A stretch of 41,051 nt of DNA from Candidatus Bathyarchaeota archaeon RBG_16_48_13 (GCA_001775995.1 MEZH01000016.1:10263-51313); one strand, 5' to 3'. Shown: positions 15,939 to 24,072, counted from the stretch's first letter. Notes: generated by a model from the sequence alone, not told the origin. Made by a program: numbers and translations.

Positions 15939-16316
15939 TTACTTCTTTTTCGACATTGCCTCCATGTTTCGCATCATGACTTCCATGCTTTTTTTCAGTT
16001 TGTCGTTCGGGCTGAACTCCCAGAGCTCGGTGCCCGCTTCAAATATGCCCGAGTGGCCCGGCGGCGCATAGTACGCGTCCCCAGCTTTGACGATTTCCTT
16101 TTTCCCGCCAACCATCATCGTCACTTGACCCTTCAATACGATGCCCCAGTGTGGACAGGGATCACGGTCATTAGGCAGACCCTTCAGCAGTGGGGTAACG
16201 TCAAAGCGTTTCTTGAAGATGTCGTACTCGACGTGCATCTCGCCCCAGACGCCTTCGAACATGGTCATTTCCTCGGTATCCATCGTCTTGGACATTTCAC
16301 TCTTAGAAGCTCGCAT
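15939..16316 (-). CDS. Cupin domain protein
   Basis: Single-domain beta-barrel protein of 125 residues. PCPHWGIVLKGQVTMMVGGKKEIVKAGDAYYAPPGHSGIFEAGTELWEF shows both cupin motifs, with His residues in each that may hold a metal. Such small cupins bind metals or small molecules or act as sensors; no substrate can be named. I choose ATG 16316, with GGTG upstream; the first in-frame codons back to 16394 read as basic, unconserved sequence. Confidence 0.8.
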   Translation of the reverse strand: MRASKSEMSKTMDTEEMTMFEGVWGEMHVEYDIFKKRFDVTPLLKGLPNDRDPCPHWGIVLKGQVTMMVGGKKEIVKAGDAYYAPPGHSGIFEAGTELWEFSPNDKLKKSMEVMMRNMEAMSKKK

Positions 16317-16555
16317 TCTTTCACAACACCTTCTATCTGTCACTAGTTGATGGGCGCCGCGTTTATGCCTTTGTGGTTGACGCCTCACTACCACAAGCCT
16401 ATTGTCATGTTCTCTTACCGTCGTTTTCAGCGCGCTTGGGAGAATTCATTGGTACCTGCTCAAAGCTAGGAATGAAATGGATAACAAATGCTATGTTAGA
16501 GATAAGAAGTTGGATTGGCTGCCATCAAACCGACACCAAGTGCGCGCTAAGTTGG

Positions 16556-17629
16556 CTACAGTTTCTTGCCACAGCTTCCACAGAACTTCATTCCGACCGG
16601 ATTCTTTGTTCCACAATTCGGACACACGAGCTCTTCCTGTTGAAGGGGTTTTCCGCAGTTCCCGCAGAACTTCATGGTTTCAGGATTCTCTGTTTGACAG
16701 TTGGAGCATTTTACCGTTCGAGCGGGCGCCAAACTAGTTCCGCAGTTCCCACAATATTTCTGTCCGAGGCTATTTTGGCTTCCGCATTTGTTGCAGATGA
16801 TGACTTGTTCCGGCTGAGCCTGGGTTTGAACCGACTTCATCATCTGAGCCCCAAACGCAAGGCCTATCCCTGCCCCGAGTCCAGCTCCCGCTGCTCCGCC
16901 TGCTCCACCGTCGCTTGGCAGAACCGCAGCCGTCTCTTTAGCATATTGCATGGTCATGGCCTGCTGTCCCATCCCCGAAGCGAATCTCCTCGCCTCTTCA
17001 GGTATCTTCACACCTTCGAAGGTTGTGTCAATGATTGTAAGGCCTATCCTGCGGGCTTCATCATTAATAGTTAGAGCGATCTTGTCCGTGGTCTCGTCAA
17101 CGTTCTTCACCAATGACGAGGTTTCATATTCAGCGAATGCGTCGATGACCCGTTCAACTACGAAGCCACGAATATAATTCTCGACGTCTGATGAGGTGCT
17201 CGCCTTACGGTTCCCGAAAAACTCCATTACAAAAAGCCGGGGGTCATCCACCTTGTAAAGTGAGTAGCCGAAGAACCCTATCTCTGCTTGATACTGAATC
17301 TGTCCGCTGGGTGCAGAATATGCTGATCCACCAAAGTTGGCGCGCATCTGACTATTGTTTACGAAGATGACTTCGCATTCAAAGATATCTCCGATCAACT
17401 TGACGCCCTTCAGCAAATCTATGAGAAGGGGAATATTGTTGCTGGATATCGTGTGGCGACCGGGTCCAAAGACGTCAAGGGCCTTTCCGTCTCTGAAGAA
17501 GACGGCCCACTGATTTTCCATAACAATGACCTGGCTTCCAAACTTAAGTGAAACATTTGGATACCTGACCGCGATTTGGTCTGGTGTGGCATTTTGCCAT
17601 GATATGGCTTCAATTAAGGGCATTTCCAT
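16556..17629 (-). CDS. SPFH-domain protein with three C-terminal zinc ribbons (YdjI-like)
   Basis: 357 residues of the 'virion core protein/YdjI' SPFH subfamily. Residues about 20-225 form the SPFH region (VIVMENQWAVFFRDGKALDVFGPGRHTI, later KVDDPRLFVMEF and GLTIIDTTFEGVKIPEEAR). A Gly/Ala-rich hydrophobic stretch (about 242-265) follows, then three double-Cys zinc ribbons (about 276-357, CNKCGSQN, CSNCQTEN, CPNCGTKN). Bacillus YdjI recruits membrane-stress proteins to membranes. This is the last gene of a tight three-gene operon (6-nt gap). The ATG has TAGGAG just upstream. Confidence 0.88.
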   Translation of the reverse strand: MEMPLIEAISWQNATPDQIAVRYPNVSLKFGSQVIVMENQWAVFFRDGKALDVFGPGRHTISSNNIPLLIDLLKGVKLIGDIFECEVIFVNNSQMRANFGGSAYSAPSGQIQYQAEIGFFGYSLYKVDDPRLFVMEFFGNRKASTSSDVENYIRGFVVERVIDAFAEYETSSLVKNVDETTDKIALTINDEARRIGLTIIDTTFEGVKIPEEARRFASGMGQQAMTMQYAKETAAVLPSDGGAGGAAGAGLGAGIGLAFGAQMMKSVQTQAQPEQVIICNKCGSQNSLGQKYCGNCGTSLAPARTVKCSNCQTENPETMKFCGNCGKPLQQEELVCPNCGTKNPVGMKFCGSCGKKL

Positions 17630-17635
17630 TCTCTC

Positions 17636-18178
17636 CTACATTTCTTTTGATCTGAAATATTCTTCTCTTTCCTTCCATCTTTTCTCAGTGCTGTCGAGCA
17701 CTTTTTTCATACTATTGATTCCGTCAGACACTGCATCCCAATCCTCTTCCTCTACGCTTTTTGCCACGTTGTCCTCGGATTCTTTGAGTCGAACCAAGTA
17801 TTCACCGAATTCCTTGTCGTAGTTGAAGACTCTTGCGAGTTCGTTTGATTCTATCTGTCCTCGCCTATTGAATAGCGGTGCATAACCGTAGGTGGCTCTG
17901 TTAACCTGCTCCTGGATCCTGTCGAGGGTCTGAATCACAGTCTTGGTTTTTCTGTTGAGCGAGGGTTGTTTGGACTCGAGTATCTCCAGATAGATTTCCT
18001 CCCATCTTTTTCGCAAATCGGATAATTCTTTATGATAATCCTCGCGTAGCTGCATGTCAAATTCTTTCAGGTCTTCCCTTGTACCTTTTCCCAAGAGAAG
18101 AGAATCCTGTATCTTAGACATCCAACTCTGTTCTTCCTTGGCTTTTTCAACTGTTTCCTTTTCACTCAAATCAATCAC
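17636..18178 (-). CDS. Coiled-coil protein of the SPFH operon
   Basis: 180 residues, almost all charged alpha helix (KEFDMQLREDYHKELSDLRKRWEEIYLEILE; later DKEFGEYLVRLKESEDNVAKSVEEEDW), without membrane segment or cysteines. I do not recognise the family. It sits between an SPFH-zinc-ribbon gene and a coiled-coil-PH-zinc-ribbon gene with gaps of 6 and 2 nt, so a shared complex is likely. The start may be GTG 18178, directly next to AGGAG, or TTG 18169, which has better spacing from the same site. Confidence 0.75.
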   Translation of the reverse strand: MIDLSEKETVEKAKEEQSWMSKIQDSLLLGKGTREDLKEFDMQLREDYHKELSDLRKRWEEIYLEILESKQPSLNRKTKTVIQTLDRIQEQVNRATYGYAPLFNRRGQIESNELARVFNYDKEFGEYLVRLKESEDNVAKSVEEEDWDAVSDGINSMKKVLDSTEKRWKEREEYFRSKEM

Positions 18179-18180
18179 TC

Positions 18181-19290
18181 CTAGTTACTGGAAACGGGAA
18201 TGGTTGCGCCGCAGTACTTGCATTGCAAAGAAGTCTGTCCTCTGTAAATCTCCTCCGAATAAGGTGCGCTACATCTTGGACAAACAATTGGGACAGACGG
18301 CCGCTCATCTGTCTTGGAGCCTTCCGTTGCATCAAGTTCTTGATCGGCCTCCCCATTCGAAATGAAATTGTGAAAGCGCAAGACTAGATCTGCGTCTTCG
18401 CCATCAGTATCGAGTTTCATCTCCTGTTGCCCGCTGTCAGGTTTGAATGTGACGTACAAACCTTGTCCAGCGAGGATGCCAACTCTGCCTTTCACAATAT
18501 TATCAATCATGCCGATAGGTCTGTCAACAGTGGTCTCACGAATTTTCTTCTTTTGCGTCGCGATGAAAAATGTTTTCTTCAGAACCACTTCTTTCTCCGA
18601 CTCATAGATGAAGCGTTGGTTGGTCAGGCTCAAGACCCCTTCAGCATCAGCGTTCAAGTCTTTTGCTTTGACTGAAAGGATGGGAGATTCACCCTGTTTC
18701 CATTTGAACGATGAAATCGATGTAAGACTGAGTGTCCTCTCCGCCACACCAACATCTCGGTCTAGTGAATGTATCTTATTCAACGTGTCCCCCGTAGCGC
18801 CGGATACTCGGCTTGAGAAATCCGACACGTAAGCTTGAAATGTGGAGACCCTCGCTTCAACACTACTTAGTTGAGAGACGTCATAGTTTGAGGAAAAGCG
18901 TCTTTGAGCCAATTCATTCTCAATGGTTCTTCCCTCCGAAACGAGAACTGGTGCAGTGCTCCCAATGATGCTTGCTACATTGGGTTTTGCTAGTGACCAT
19001 CTTTCTGAAAGAGAGGCAACGTCCTTCTCAAGATTCATCATCACCCGATAATTCATCTTCCTGATCTGCTGAATTCTCGTGGGGAGTCTGTTCAAAGCAT
19101 CATCGATATCAGTTACATTTCTACTGGTTTGATTCAGCTGCTGCACTAAAAGGGAAACTTGGTTAGTTATGACATTAAATCGGTTCATATACGCTAGCTG
19201 TCTATTGTCTACGGTACTCGGGCTGTAGCCCGCTCCACTCGCGCTGTAACCCTTCCTCATAGGCCCCTGGCCACCCATATTCCCACCCAT
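18181..19290 (-). CDS. Coiled-coil, PH/GRAM-like and zinc-ribbon protein
   Basis: About 369 residues, first gene of the SPFH operon. Layout: Gly-rich N-terminus, a long helical coiled-coil part (about 30-190), a PH/GRAM-like beta domain (about 200-320, with AEGVLSLTNQRFIYESEKEVVLKK and the GRVGILAGQGLYVTF strand pair), and a C-terminal zinc ribbon (CPRCSAPY then CKYCGATI). PH/GRAM folds often bind lipids, which agrees with a membrane-linked SPFH partner. ATG 19290 is about 30 bp after ATATAGATAATT (leaderless); the TTG at 19314 adds eight residues. Confidence 0.8.
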   Translation of the reverse strand: MGGNMGGQGPMRKGYSASGAGYSPSTVDNRQLAYMNRFNVITNQVSLLVQQLNQTSRNVTDIDDALNRLPTRIQQIRKMNYRVMMNLEKDVASLSERWSLAKPNVASIIGSTAPVLVSEGRTIENELAQRRFSSNYDVSQLSSVEARVSTFQAYVSDFSSRVSGATGDTLNKIHSLDRDVGVAERTLSLTSISSFKWKQGESPILSVKAKDLNADAEGVLSLTNQRFIYESEKEVVLKKTFFIATQKKKIRETTVDRPIGMIDNIVKGRVGILAGQGLYVTFKPDSGQQEMKLDTDGEDADLVLRFHNFISNGEADQELDATEGSKTDERPSVPIVCPRCSAPYSEEIYRGQTSLQCKYCGATIPVSSN

Positions 19291-19314
19291 ATGTATCACT
19301 GATTCTTGGATCAA

Positions 19315-19712
19315 TTATCTATATGAGTTAGCTACCAGTATTAATTTTGTGTCTAAGTAAGTATTTCAGGTCATAGCAATGATAAGTTACTTTTCTTGGT
19401 AAGATTGCTCTTTTCCTCATTCAATTCTTCGCTTCTATCAGTATATATCGGAAAGCGCACGCTCGACTGCGACCAGGACATTGGGACAACACGAGGACAG
19501 GAATGCTTCGTGCGGGACATCTTTAGGTCAGAATCGGGACATTTCTTATATGGAGCACGCGCCTTTCCCCTTAATCCCTTAATCCTCATATCTACTTCAA
19601 AATATTTTCTCCCGGCAAAAGTTCCACGACCGAATGTACATTTATATCTCTTCTCAGACACGGATAGAGTAACTCCTTTTGCGCGTGCTGAAAAGAGGAT
19701 TGGGATAGGGAC
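19315..19712. other. Intergenic region with GGACA repeats and the ppa promoter
   Basis: No convincing gene. The divergent promoter of the SPFH operon lies at its left end, and ACATTTATATC at about 19636-19646 is the likely pyrophosphatase TATA box. Between them the pentamer GGACA occurs at 19476, 19484, 19495, 19515 and 19537, mostly as GGGACA, with a sixth GGGACA overlapping the ppa ATG. These may be binding sites for a regulator. An ORF on - (19371-19661) has no family-like features. Confidence 0.4.
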
Positions 19713-20255
19713 ATGGGCAACCTTTGGAGAGACCTTCCAGCCGGGCCAAGACCGCCGAGCAGCGTTTATGCCGTGGTGGAGGTCCCCAGGGAGTGCACGA
19801 ACAAGTACGAATTCGATTGGAAGAACGGGGTCTTCAAGCTCAATCGCGTACTGTACTCAGCCCTGTATTACCCAGGCGACTACGGGATAATCCCAAGAAC
19901 CTGGTACGGAGACGAAGACCCGTTGGACATACTCGTGCTGACCACCAAGCCCACCTTCACCGGATGCGTGTTGGAGGCCAGACCGATCGGGGCGCTGCTG
20001 ACGGAGGATGAACACGGCCAGGACGACAAGATCTTGGCGGTACCGATCAGGGACCCGAGGTGGAACGAGGTCGCAGACATAAAGGACTTGGGAAAACACA
20101 TCCGGTTCGAGATAGCGGACTTCTTCCTCAACTACAAGAAGCTCGAGCCCGAGAAATGGGTCAATGTGAAAGAGTGGATGGACTCCAAAGCCGCGGAAGA
20201 GATAATTCTCTCAGCCATGCAGATGTATACAGAGAAATTCGGAAAAGAATGCTGA
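19713..20255 (+). CDS. ppa: Inorganic pyrophosphatase, family I
   Basis: Soluble enzyme hydrolysing pyrophosphate to phosphate, which pulls biosynthetic reactions forward. 180 residues, the normal family length. Seen directly: YEFDWKNGVFKLNRVLYS, YPGDYGIIPRTWYGDEDPLDILVL with the metal-binding signature DEDPLDIL, and IRDPRWNEVADIKDLG. The ATG is preceded by GATAGGGAC and a TATA box about 70 bp upstream. Single gene. Confidence 0.97.
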   Translation: MGNLWRDLPAGPRPPSSVYAVVEVPRECTNKYEFDWKNGVFKLNRVLYSALYYPGDYGIIPRTWYGDEDPLDILVLTTKPTFTGCVLEARPIGALLTEDEHGQDDKILAVPIRDPRWNEVADIKDLGKHIRFEIADFFLNYKKLEPEKWVNVKEWMDSKAAEEIILSAMQMYTEKFGKEC

Positions 20256-20289
20256 GCTCGATTGTGCCAATTTCGATTTCATCTTCCTG

Positions 20290-20297
20290 GCGCGCGC
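20290..20297. repeat. Intergenic GCGCGCGC element
   Basis: Octamer 35 nt after the pyrophosphatase stop, in the context TGGCGCGCGCGACC. Confidence 0.6.
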
Positions 20298-20473
20298 GAC
20301 CTCGACATGTTCTGCCAGATTCACTTACTCATGTTTGATACGCCAAGGCTGTTGTAACAATTTCCCGAAAACCGCGCACTCCCAGACTCGGAAAGCGTTT
20401 AAAGAATGCCCTTCCAAATTATATATTCGAAGGTCGGACAGCTAAAAAGTGGAAGATAGAAGGGCGTGAAAAA

Positions 20474-20842
20474 ATGAGCGAGGAAGATTCTTCCAGCCTA
20501 AAGCAGACGATAGTGGGGAAAGCCCGGGAGGGCGCTTTCAACAACAACCCACTGCTGAGCGCGGTCCACTCCGTGACATGCCGCGGATGCGGGCACCGTC
20601 AGAGGGCGGTCTTCCTGGAGTTCCTCAGGTCCGGGGAGTTCGAACTGGGAAAGGTCGAGCAGGTCGAGGCCCTCGACACACAAGGTCCCACTGGGTTTGT
20701 CGAGATCCAGAAGGTCACCCCAGTAGTCCTGATGTTCGCCTGCGAGAGGTGCGGTCGCAGAATCGAGGCGCAGCCGGTGAGCGCCGAGTACCTGAACATG
20801 ATAATCAGCAGGCCGCGGGCAGCAGGAACCATGATCGCCTAG
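20474..20842 (+). CDS. Small zinc-binding protein, function unknown
   Basis: 122 residues with two separated Cys pairs that can form one zinc ribbon: CRGCGHRQRA (about 36-45) and CERCGRRIEAQP (about 90-101), divided by a segment containing two strands (EQVEALDT and GFVEIQKVTPVVLMFA). The N-terminus is acidic and helical. A TATA-like AAATTATATATTC lies at about 20415-20427 and AAGGG precedes the ATG. No family recognised; it could be a transcription- or RNA-related zinc protein. Confidence 0.7.
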   Translation: MSEEDSSSLKQTIVGKAREGAFNNNPLLSAVHSVTCRGCGHRQRAVFLEFLRSGEFELGKVEQVEALDTQGPTGFVEIQKVTPVVLMFACERCGRRIEAQPVSAEYLNMIISRPRAAGTMIA

Positions 20843-20914
20843 GGTTCAGCATCTCCACGACCACTCATCGTGGTGACCCCGACACGAGAATGCATGGGAA
20901 CGACTGAGCCGTTA

Positions 20915-20922
20915 GCGCGCGC
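20915..20922. repeat. Intergenic GCGCGCGC element between convergent genes
   Basis: Octamer in the 85-nt gap between convergent genes, in the context GTTAGCGCGCGCTGAGG, giving the 10-bp palindrome AGCGCGCGCT seen in several copies. Confidence 0.6.
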
Positions 20923-20927
20923 TGAGG

Positions 20928-21194
20928 TTAAGTTGGCCTCCTCAGATCTTTGATTGATTTGTCAATTGTGATAACGTCAGACACGGCCTTCACTACGTCG
21001 ACTGGCACCTTGATCTCTACGCGTCCAAGTCTGGGTCTTTTGTATCCCAAGGATTCGACTGAATCATATGACAACTGCACCTTCAGATGAGTTACTTTCC
21101 ACGATGAAAGATCGAATTCAATTCCAGAAACGGTTCCCAGTATTCTTCCACCGGTTTCAATAACGTTCTTTCCTTCCAGTTCAGATGGGCGCAT
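20928..21194 (-). CDS. PRC-barrel domain protein
   Basis: Stand-alone PRC barrel of 88 residues: MRPSELEGKNVIETGGRILGTVSGIEFDLSSWKVTHLKV is the typical opening, and VEIKVPVDVVKAVSDVITI the later strands. PRC barrels occur in photosynthetic reaction centres and in RimM; in archaea the stand-alone form has been linked to cell division and RNA-related roles, not settled for this protein. ATG 21194 has GGTGAT about 6 nt upstream, better than the two upstream Met codons. Confidence 0.85.
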   Translation of the reverse strand: MRPSELEGKNVIETGGRILGTVSGIEFDLSSWKVTHLKVQLSYDSVESLGYKRPRLGRVEIKVPVDVVKAVSDVITIDKSIKDLRRPT

Positions 21195-21495
21195 GAACAT
21201 CACCTACTAGCAATGTTTTCTGAATATTTGAGGTTTTGCAGCCTTACTAGGTCTCATTCTACAGCTACCTCTACCTCATCCTTTTTCGGAATACTTCTTT
21301 TCACGGTTGATCTTTTTGTGTTTGTTTTTGCTATGAGAGAATGTGAGTGAGAGAAAGAGAAGGAAAAATAAGGAAAAGAAGAGGTTGTTGTTGGGCGCGC
21401 GGGAAGTTCTTTCTGAACAAGCGAGCTATCAAGATCAATCAAACAGAATTTTTTGTCGATAAATAAATATTCTATTTCCAATTGAAGTATACACT
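21195..21495. other. Intergenic region with purine-rich tract and leaderless promoter
   Basis: Holds a purine-rich low-complexity tract (about 21334-21384, GAGAGAAAGAGAAGGAAAAATA-type), one GCGCGC at 21395-21400, and ATAAATAAATAT at 21459-21470, about 31 bp before the ATG at 21496, predicting a leaderless transcript. No gene seen; the - strand ORF at 21254-21481 has low-complexity composition. Confidence 0.5.
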
Positions 21496-22149
21496 ATGGC
21501 CTGTTCCTCGTGTGGAAGAAAAGCCCAACCATTTGAAAGATTCTGTACAGCCTGTGGAGCCCCATTACCAGAGGCGAGCACAATTGCCGGAAACCCACCC
21601 CCTCCGCCTCCTCCTGAAGGTTACTTAAGAGCGGGCACTGAAGTGGTAGTTGGAGTCATACCCCACCTGGTTGTGGCGACAGGTAGCCTGAAGACGAGGC
21701 AGTGGATACTTATCTCGACCAATCAGAGGATGTTGCTGGCGCAGTTCTCCGGTCCCCAGATGCAGGAGGCTCTGGCTCAGTCGAAGGCGCGAGCGAAGGG
21801 GTTTCTATCTAAGCTCTTAGCGGGTAAGGTGTTGCTACCAGCTGATGTGGTCGAATACTGCCGCAAGTACTTCACGATGTCCCCGGAGCAAATATTGGTT
21901 GAGACGCCGGGCAATATCTCATTGAATTTATCGGAGATCCGCAGGGCCTACATTGACTACGAGCAAGATGAAAAGGATCCGGACTCGAGCATCCGAACGG
22001 ATAGGTACTGGTTGACCATCCTATCCAATGTGGGGGAGTACAAGTATGTCTTCGACGCAGATCCTCAAGATATGAAGGTACTGCGAGACGCGCTGGGTGA
22101 AAGGGTCCATGGTGTGAGTCGTGCCAAGGCGATGAAGCCAACATTCTAG
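21496..22149 (+). CDS. Zinc-ribbon protein with PH-like domain
   Basis: 217 residues. An N-terminal zinc ribbon (CSSCGRKA and CTACGAPL, about 3-24) is followed by a proline run (PPPPPPP, about 34-40), then a PH/GRAM-like beta domain (QWILISTNQRMLLAQF, then NISLNLSEIRRAYIDYE, RYWLTILSNVGEYKYVFDADPQD) with a helical insertion (about 85-125). Build and motifs resemble the PH part of the protein at 18181-19290, so both may belong to one membrane-related set. The mRNA is predicted leaderless. Confidence 0.75.
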   Translation: MACSSCGRKAQPFERFCTACGAPLPEASTIAGNPPPPPPPEGYLRAGTEVVVGVIPHLVVATGSLKTRQWILISTNQRMLLAQFSGPQMQEALAQSKARAKGFLSKLLAGKVLLPADVVEYCRKYFTMSPEQILVETPGNISLNLSEIRRAYIDYEQDEKDPDSSIRTDRYWLTILSNVGEYKYVFDADPQDMKVLRDALGERVHGVSRAKAMKPTF

Positions 22150-22160
22150 TTCGCACGCGC

Positions 22161-22213
22161 AGCTCGCGCTAGAAGGATGAAACTATCATCCGAAGAAGCT
22201 CTAGCTCGCGCTA
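22161..22213. repeat. Direct repeat AGCTCGCGCTA around a hairpin
   Basis: AGCTCGCGCTA occurs at 22161-22171 and 22203-22213. Between them GGATGA (22175-22180), AACTA and TCATCC (22186-22191) form a 6-bp hairpin. It lies between the zinc-ribbon-PH and EamA genes; there is no T-run, so not an obvious terminator. Confidence 0.5.
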
Positions 22214-22256
22214 CGAAGATTTGTTTTAATATGCACGTCTCCTTCAAAGGAAGGAC

Positions 22257-23123
22257 ATGAATGGGCCTGTCTTGGCGTTACTTTCGGCATTGGCTTCAGG
22301 CTTGTCTGTTGTCCTAGTAAGCAAATACTCAAAGAAGTCAAATGCCTTCAACGTCAGCCTAGTAATTACCTGCGTGGGCACGGTAATCCTCTGGCCCCTC
22401 GCGGTTCTACTGACAGATCTCGGATCTGCCAACCTTGAAGGGCTCATACTCTTTGCCATAGGCGGAGTGCTTTCACCGGGATTAGTGAGGCTCCTTTACT
22501 ACCGTGGCCTAAGAATGGTGGGAACATCGGTGAACTCGTCCATCTTCTCAATCTACCCACTCTACGCTTCGCTTCTCGCTGTGCTTATGCTGAACGAAAT
22601 ACTGTCGCTGGAAAACTGGGCAGGCATTCTATGCATCGTTCTCGGTGTCGTTTCCGTGGAAATGAGTTCCCGCGAAATCAGCAGTGGAAACAGATTCGCC
22701 AGAAGAGACTTTATCTTCCCCATATTAGGAGGCTTAACCTTCGGCGTGTCCAGCATAATCAGAAAGTACGCCTTAGACGCTTACAACGCCCCAGTCATGG
22801 GTGTCGCTGTAGCCCACACTTTTGCGCTTCTTCCATACTTGTTGATGCTGATGCTCTCTACGTCGACACGAAATGAATTATCCTTGAAACGAGATCTTCG
22901 GTTCTTCTGGATAGCTGGGATCGGACAAGCGCTTTCGTGGATTTTGAGCTTCTACGCTCTGAGCTATGAGGGAGTCTCAATCATAACGCCGCTGCTTTCA
23001 GTAGAACCGCTGTTTGTGGCATTCTTCGCATACCTTTATCTGAAAGAACTGGAACGCATCTCTCCCAGACTCATAGCAAGCATGATTCTCACAGTTCTCG
23101 GAGTTATTCTTGTCATAACATAG
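22257..23123 (+). CDS. EamA/DMT family transporter
   Basis: Integral membrane protein of 288 residues with about ten hydrophobic helices arranged as two EamA repeats; the first ends near LENWAGILCIVLGVVSVEM and the second near ISPRLIASMILTVLGVILVIT, both typical closing helices. EamA proteins export metabolites or amino acids or take up sugars or nucleotides; the substrate is not predictable. AAGGAAGGAC precedes the ATG, and TTTTAATATG about 33 bp upstream can be the TATA box. Confidence 0.9.
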   Translation: MNGPVLALLSALASGLSVVLVSKYSKKSNAFNVSLVITCVGTVILWPLAVLLTDLGSANLEGLILFAIGGVLSPGLVRLLYYRGLRMVGTSVNSSIFSIYPLYASLLAVLMLNEILSLENWAGILCIVLGVVSVEMSSREISSGNRFARRDFIFPILGGLTFGVSSIIRKYALDAYNAPVMGVAVAHTFALLPYLLMLMLSTSTRNELSLKRDLRFFWIAGIGQALSWILSFYALSYEGVSIITPLLSVEPLFVAFFAYLYLKELERISPRLIASMILTVLGVILVIT

Positions 23124-23140
23124 TGCGCGTTAAGATTTAG

Positions 23141-23217
23141 CACTCACACACTGACTACTACCACCACTACTACTCTCTCGCACACCTAGCACACACCACA
23201 ACACACCGCATACAACA
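23141..23217. repeat. CA/ACT-rich low-complexity tract
   Basis: About 77 bases made almost only of C, A and T on + (CACTCACACA, ACTACTACCACCACTACTACT, GCACACACCACAACACACC-like runs) directly after the EamA gene. Possibly a slippage-prone tract or a single-stranded-protein binding region; no coding sign. Confidence 0.6.
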
Positions 23218-23278
23218 GAAATCCTGGCAAGCGCGCTAATGGGTTTGAGCCAAAGACGAAATCCGGGTTGAAACGCCT

Positions 23279-23689
23279 CTAGCGGCACGGAACCGAGGCG
23301 CGCGGAGGTGGGTGCTTCTGGGCATCGTTCGAAGTGTGAAACTCTAACGCAGCCCTCGGCAAAGGGTGGGGAAGGCCGTCGTTCTGATACGCATCAACAG
23401 AAAGGATCTGCCAACTCGGGTGAGCCATCTTGAACGCCAACCCGATTGTGGACTTGGTCTTTTCAAGAGGCATCTCTCCGTCGATCATCACATGATAAGT
23501 GTTGACGAAATGTGCCTCAAGGTAAGGCCTCAAATAGGTTACCATAATTCGGTACTCTGTTTCCTCACTCGTATCAGACACATTCGAAGGGGATGACCCA
23601 TTTGGCCTTCTGAAACTCAACAAAGAGCTTGCTGCCCTCATGAGTCTAGAAGCATGCCCGTAGCTTCCCGATTTGTCGACCTCCCACAA
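23279..23689 (-). CDS. Unrecognised ORF, possibly 5'-frameshifted
   Basis: 136 residues at most. The middle (about 45-105: EYRIMVTYLRPYLEAHFVN, TYHVMIDGEMPLEKTKS, then a helix and strand) looks protein-like, but I recognise no family. Coding-like sequence continues upstream of the first Met in the same frame to a TAG, and joins by a one-base shift near 23720 to MDCTFIKVLLAG starting at 23753, so the true 5' end may be frameshifted. The last 30 residues are Pro/His-rich and contain a GCGCGC element, suggesting the real stop has been passed. No promoter evident. Confidence 0.35.
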   Translation of the reverse strand: MWEVDKSGSYGHASRLMRAASSLLSFRRPNGSSPSNVSDTSEETEYRIMVTYLRPYLEAHFVNTYHVMIDGEMPLEKTKSTIGLAFKMAHPSWQILSVDAYQNDGLPHPLPRAALEFHTSNDAQKHPPPRASVPCR

Positions 23690-23914
23690 AGCCGCCTTTA
23701 GAGGGGACGTTTCTTCGTCCAGCTAATAAGACCTTTATGAACGTGCAGTCCATGGAGGAAAAATGTACACGGTTCGAGTGAAGCAACAGTTCTAGCACGC
23801 GATAAGACTTAATCCCACCACAAGAAAACAAAAGACGCACAACTCGCGCACGTGCACACTGTAGGCTAATCTCTTCAAGCGAACGGCGATAATGATTATA
23901 AGGAAGGGGAGCCG
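23690..23914. other. Intergenic stretch before the candidate small RNA
   Basis: No clear gene apart from the possible frameshifted 5' end of the previous ORF up to 23753. ATGATTATAAGG at about 23890-23901 is TATA-like and could drive the hairpin-rich RNA that follows. Confidence 0.4.
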
Positions 23915-24016
23915 TCACATTCAGTCGAGTATAACGACCCTAAGCATCAGTGACTCTGATGCCTGTCTTGAGACCATAGACTCCCCGATGGGTGCCTGCA
24001 GGCACCCATCTTTCTG
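23915..24016 (+). ncRNA. Candidate structured small RNA with two perfect hairpins
   Basis: About 25 bp after a TATA-like ATTATAAGG lie two perfect hairpins. The first is GCATCAG (23944-23950), loop TGACT, CTGATGC (23956-23962). The second is a 10-bp stem GATGGGTGCC (23987-23996), loop TGCA, GGCACCCATC (24001-24010), followed by TTTCT. Promoter, stem-loop, strong terminator-like stem-loop is the layout of an independent small RNA or of a 5' regulatory leader of the glutamine amidotransferase gene 60 nt downstream. No known RNA family recognised; it is not a tRNA or a C/D-box RNA by motif. Confidence 0.4.
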
Positions 24017-24072
24017 GACCAGAGGTTTCGCAAGTTATTTGAAGTAGCCTATCCACTAATTTCTTAAGGGTC

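Noticed and set aside
16373-17074. Long ORF on + of 233 codons
   Set aside because: It lies antisense to the SPFH-zinc-ribbon gene, whose motifs are clear; Ser/Cys/Arg-rich composition is that of a shadow frame.
19371-19661. 96-codon ORF on - upstream of ppa
   Set aside because: No domain or strand pattern, and it crosses the GGACA repeats and the ppa TATA box.
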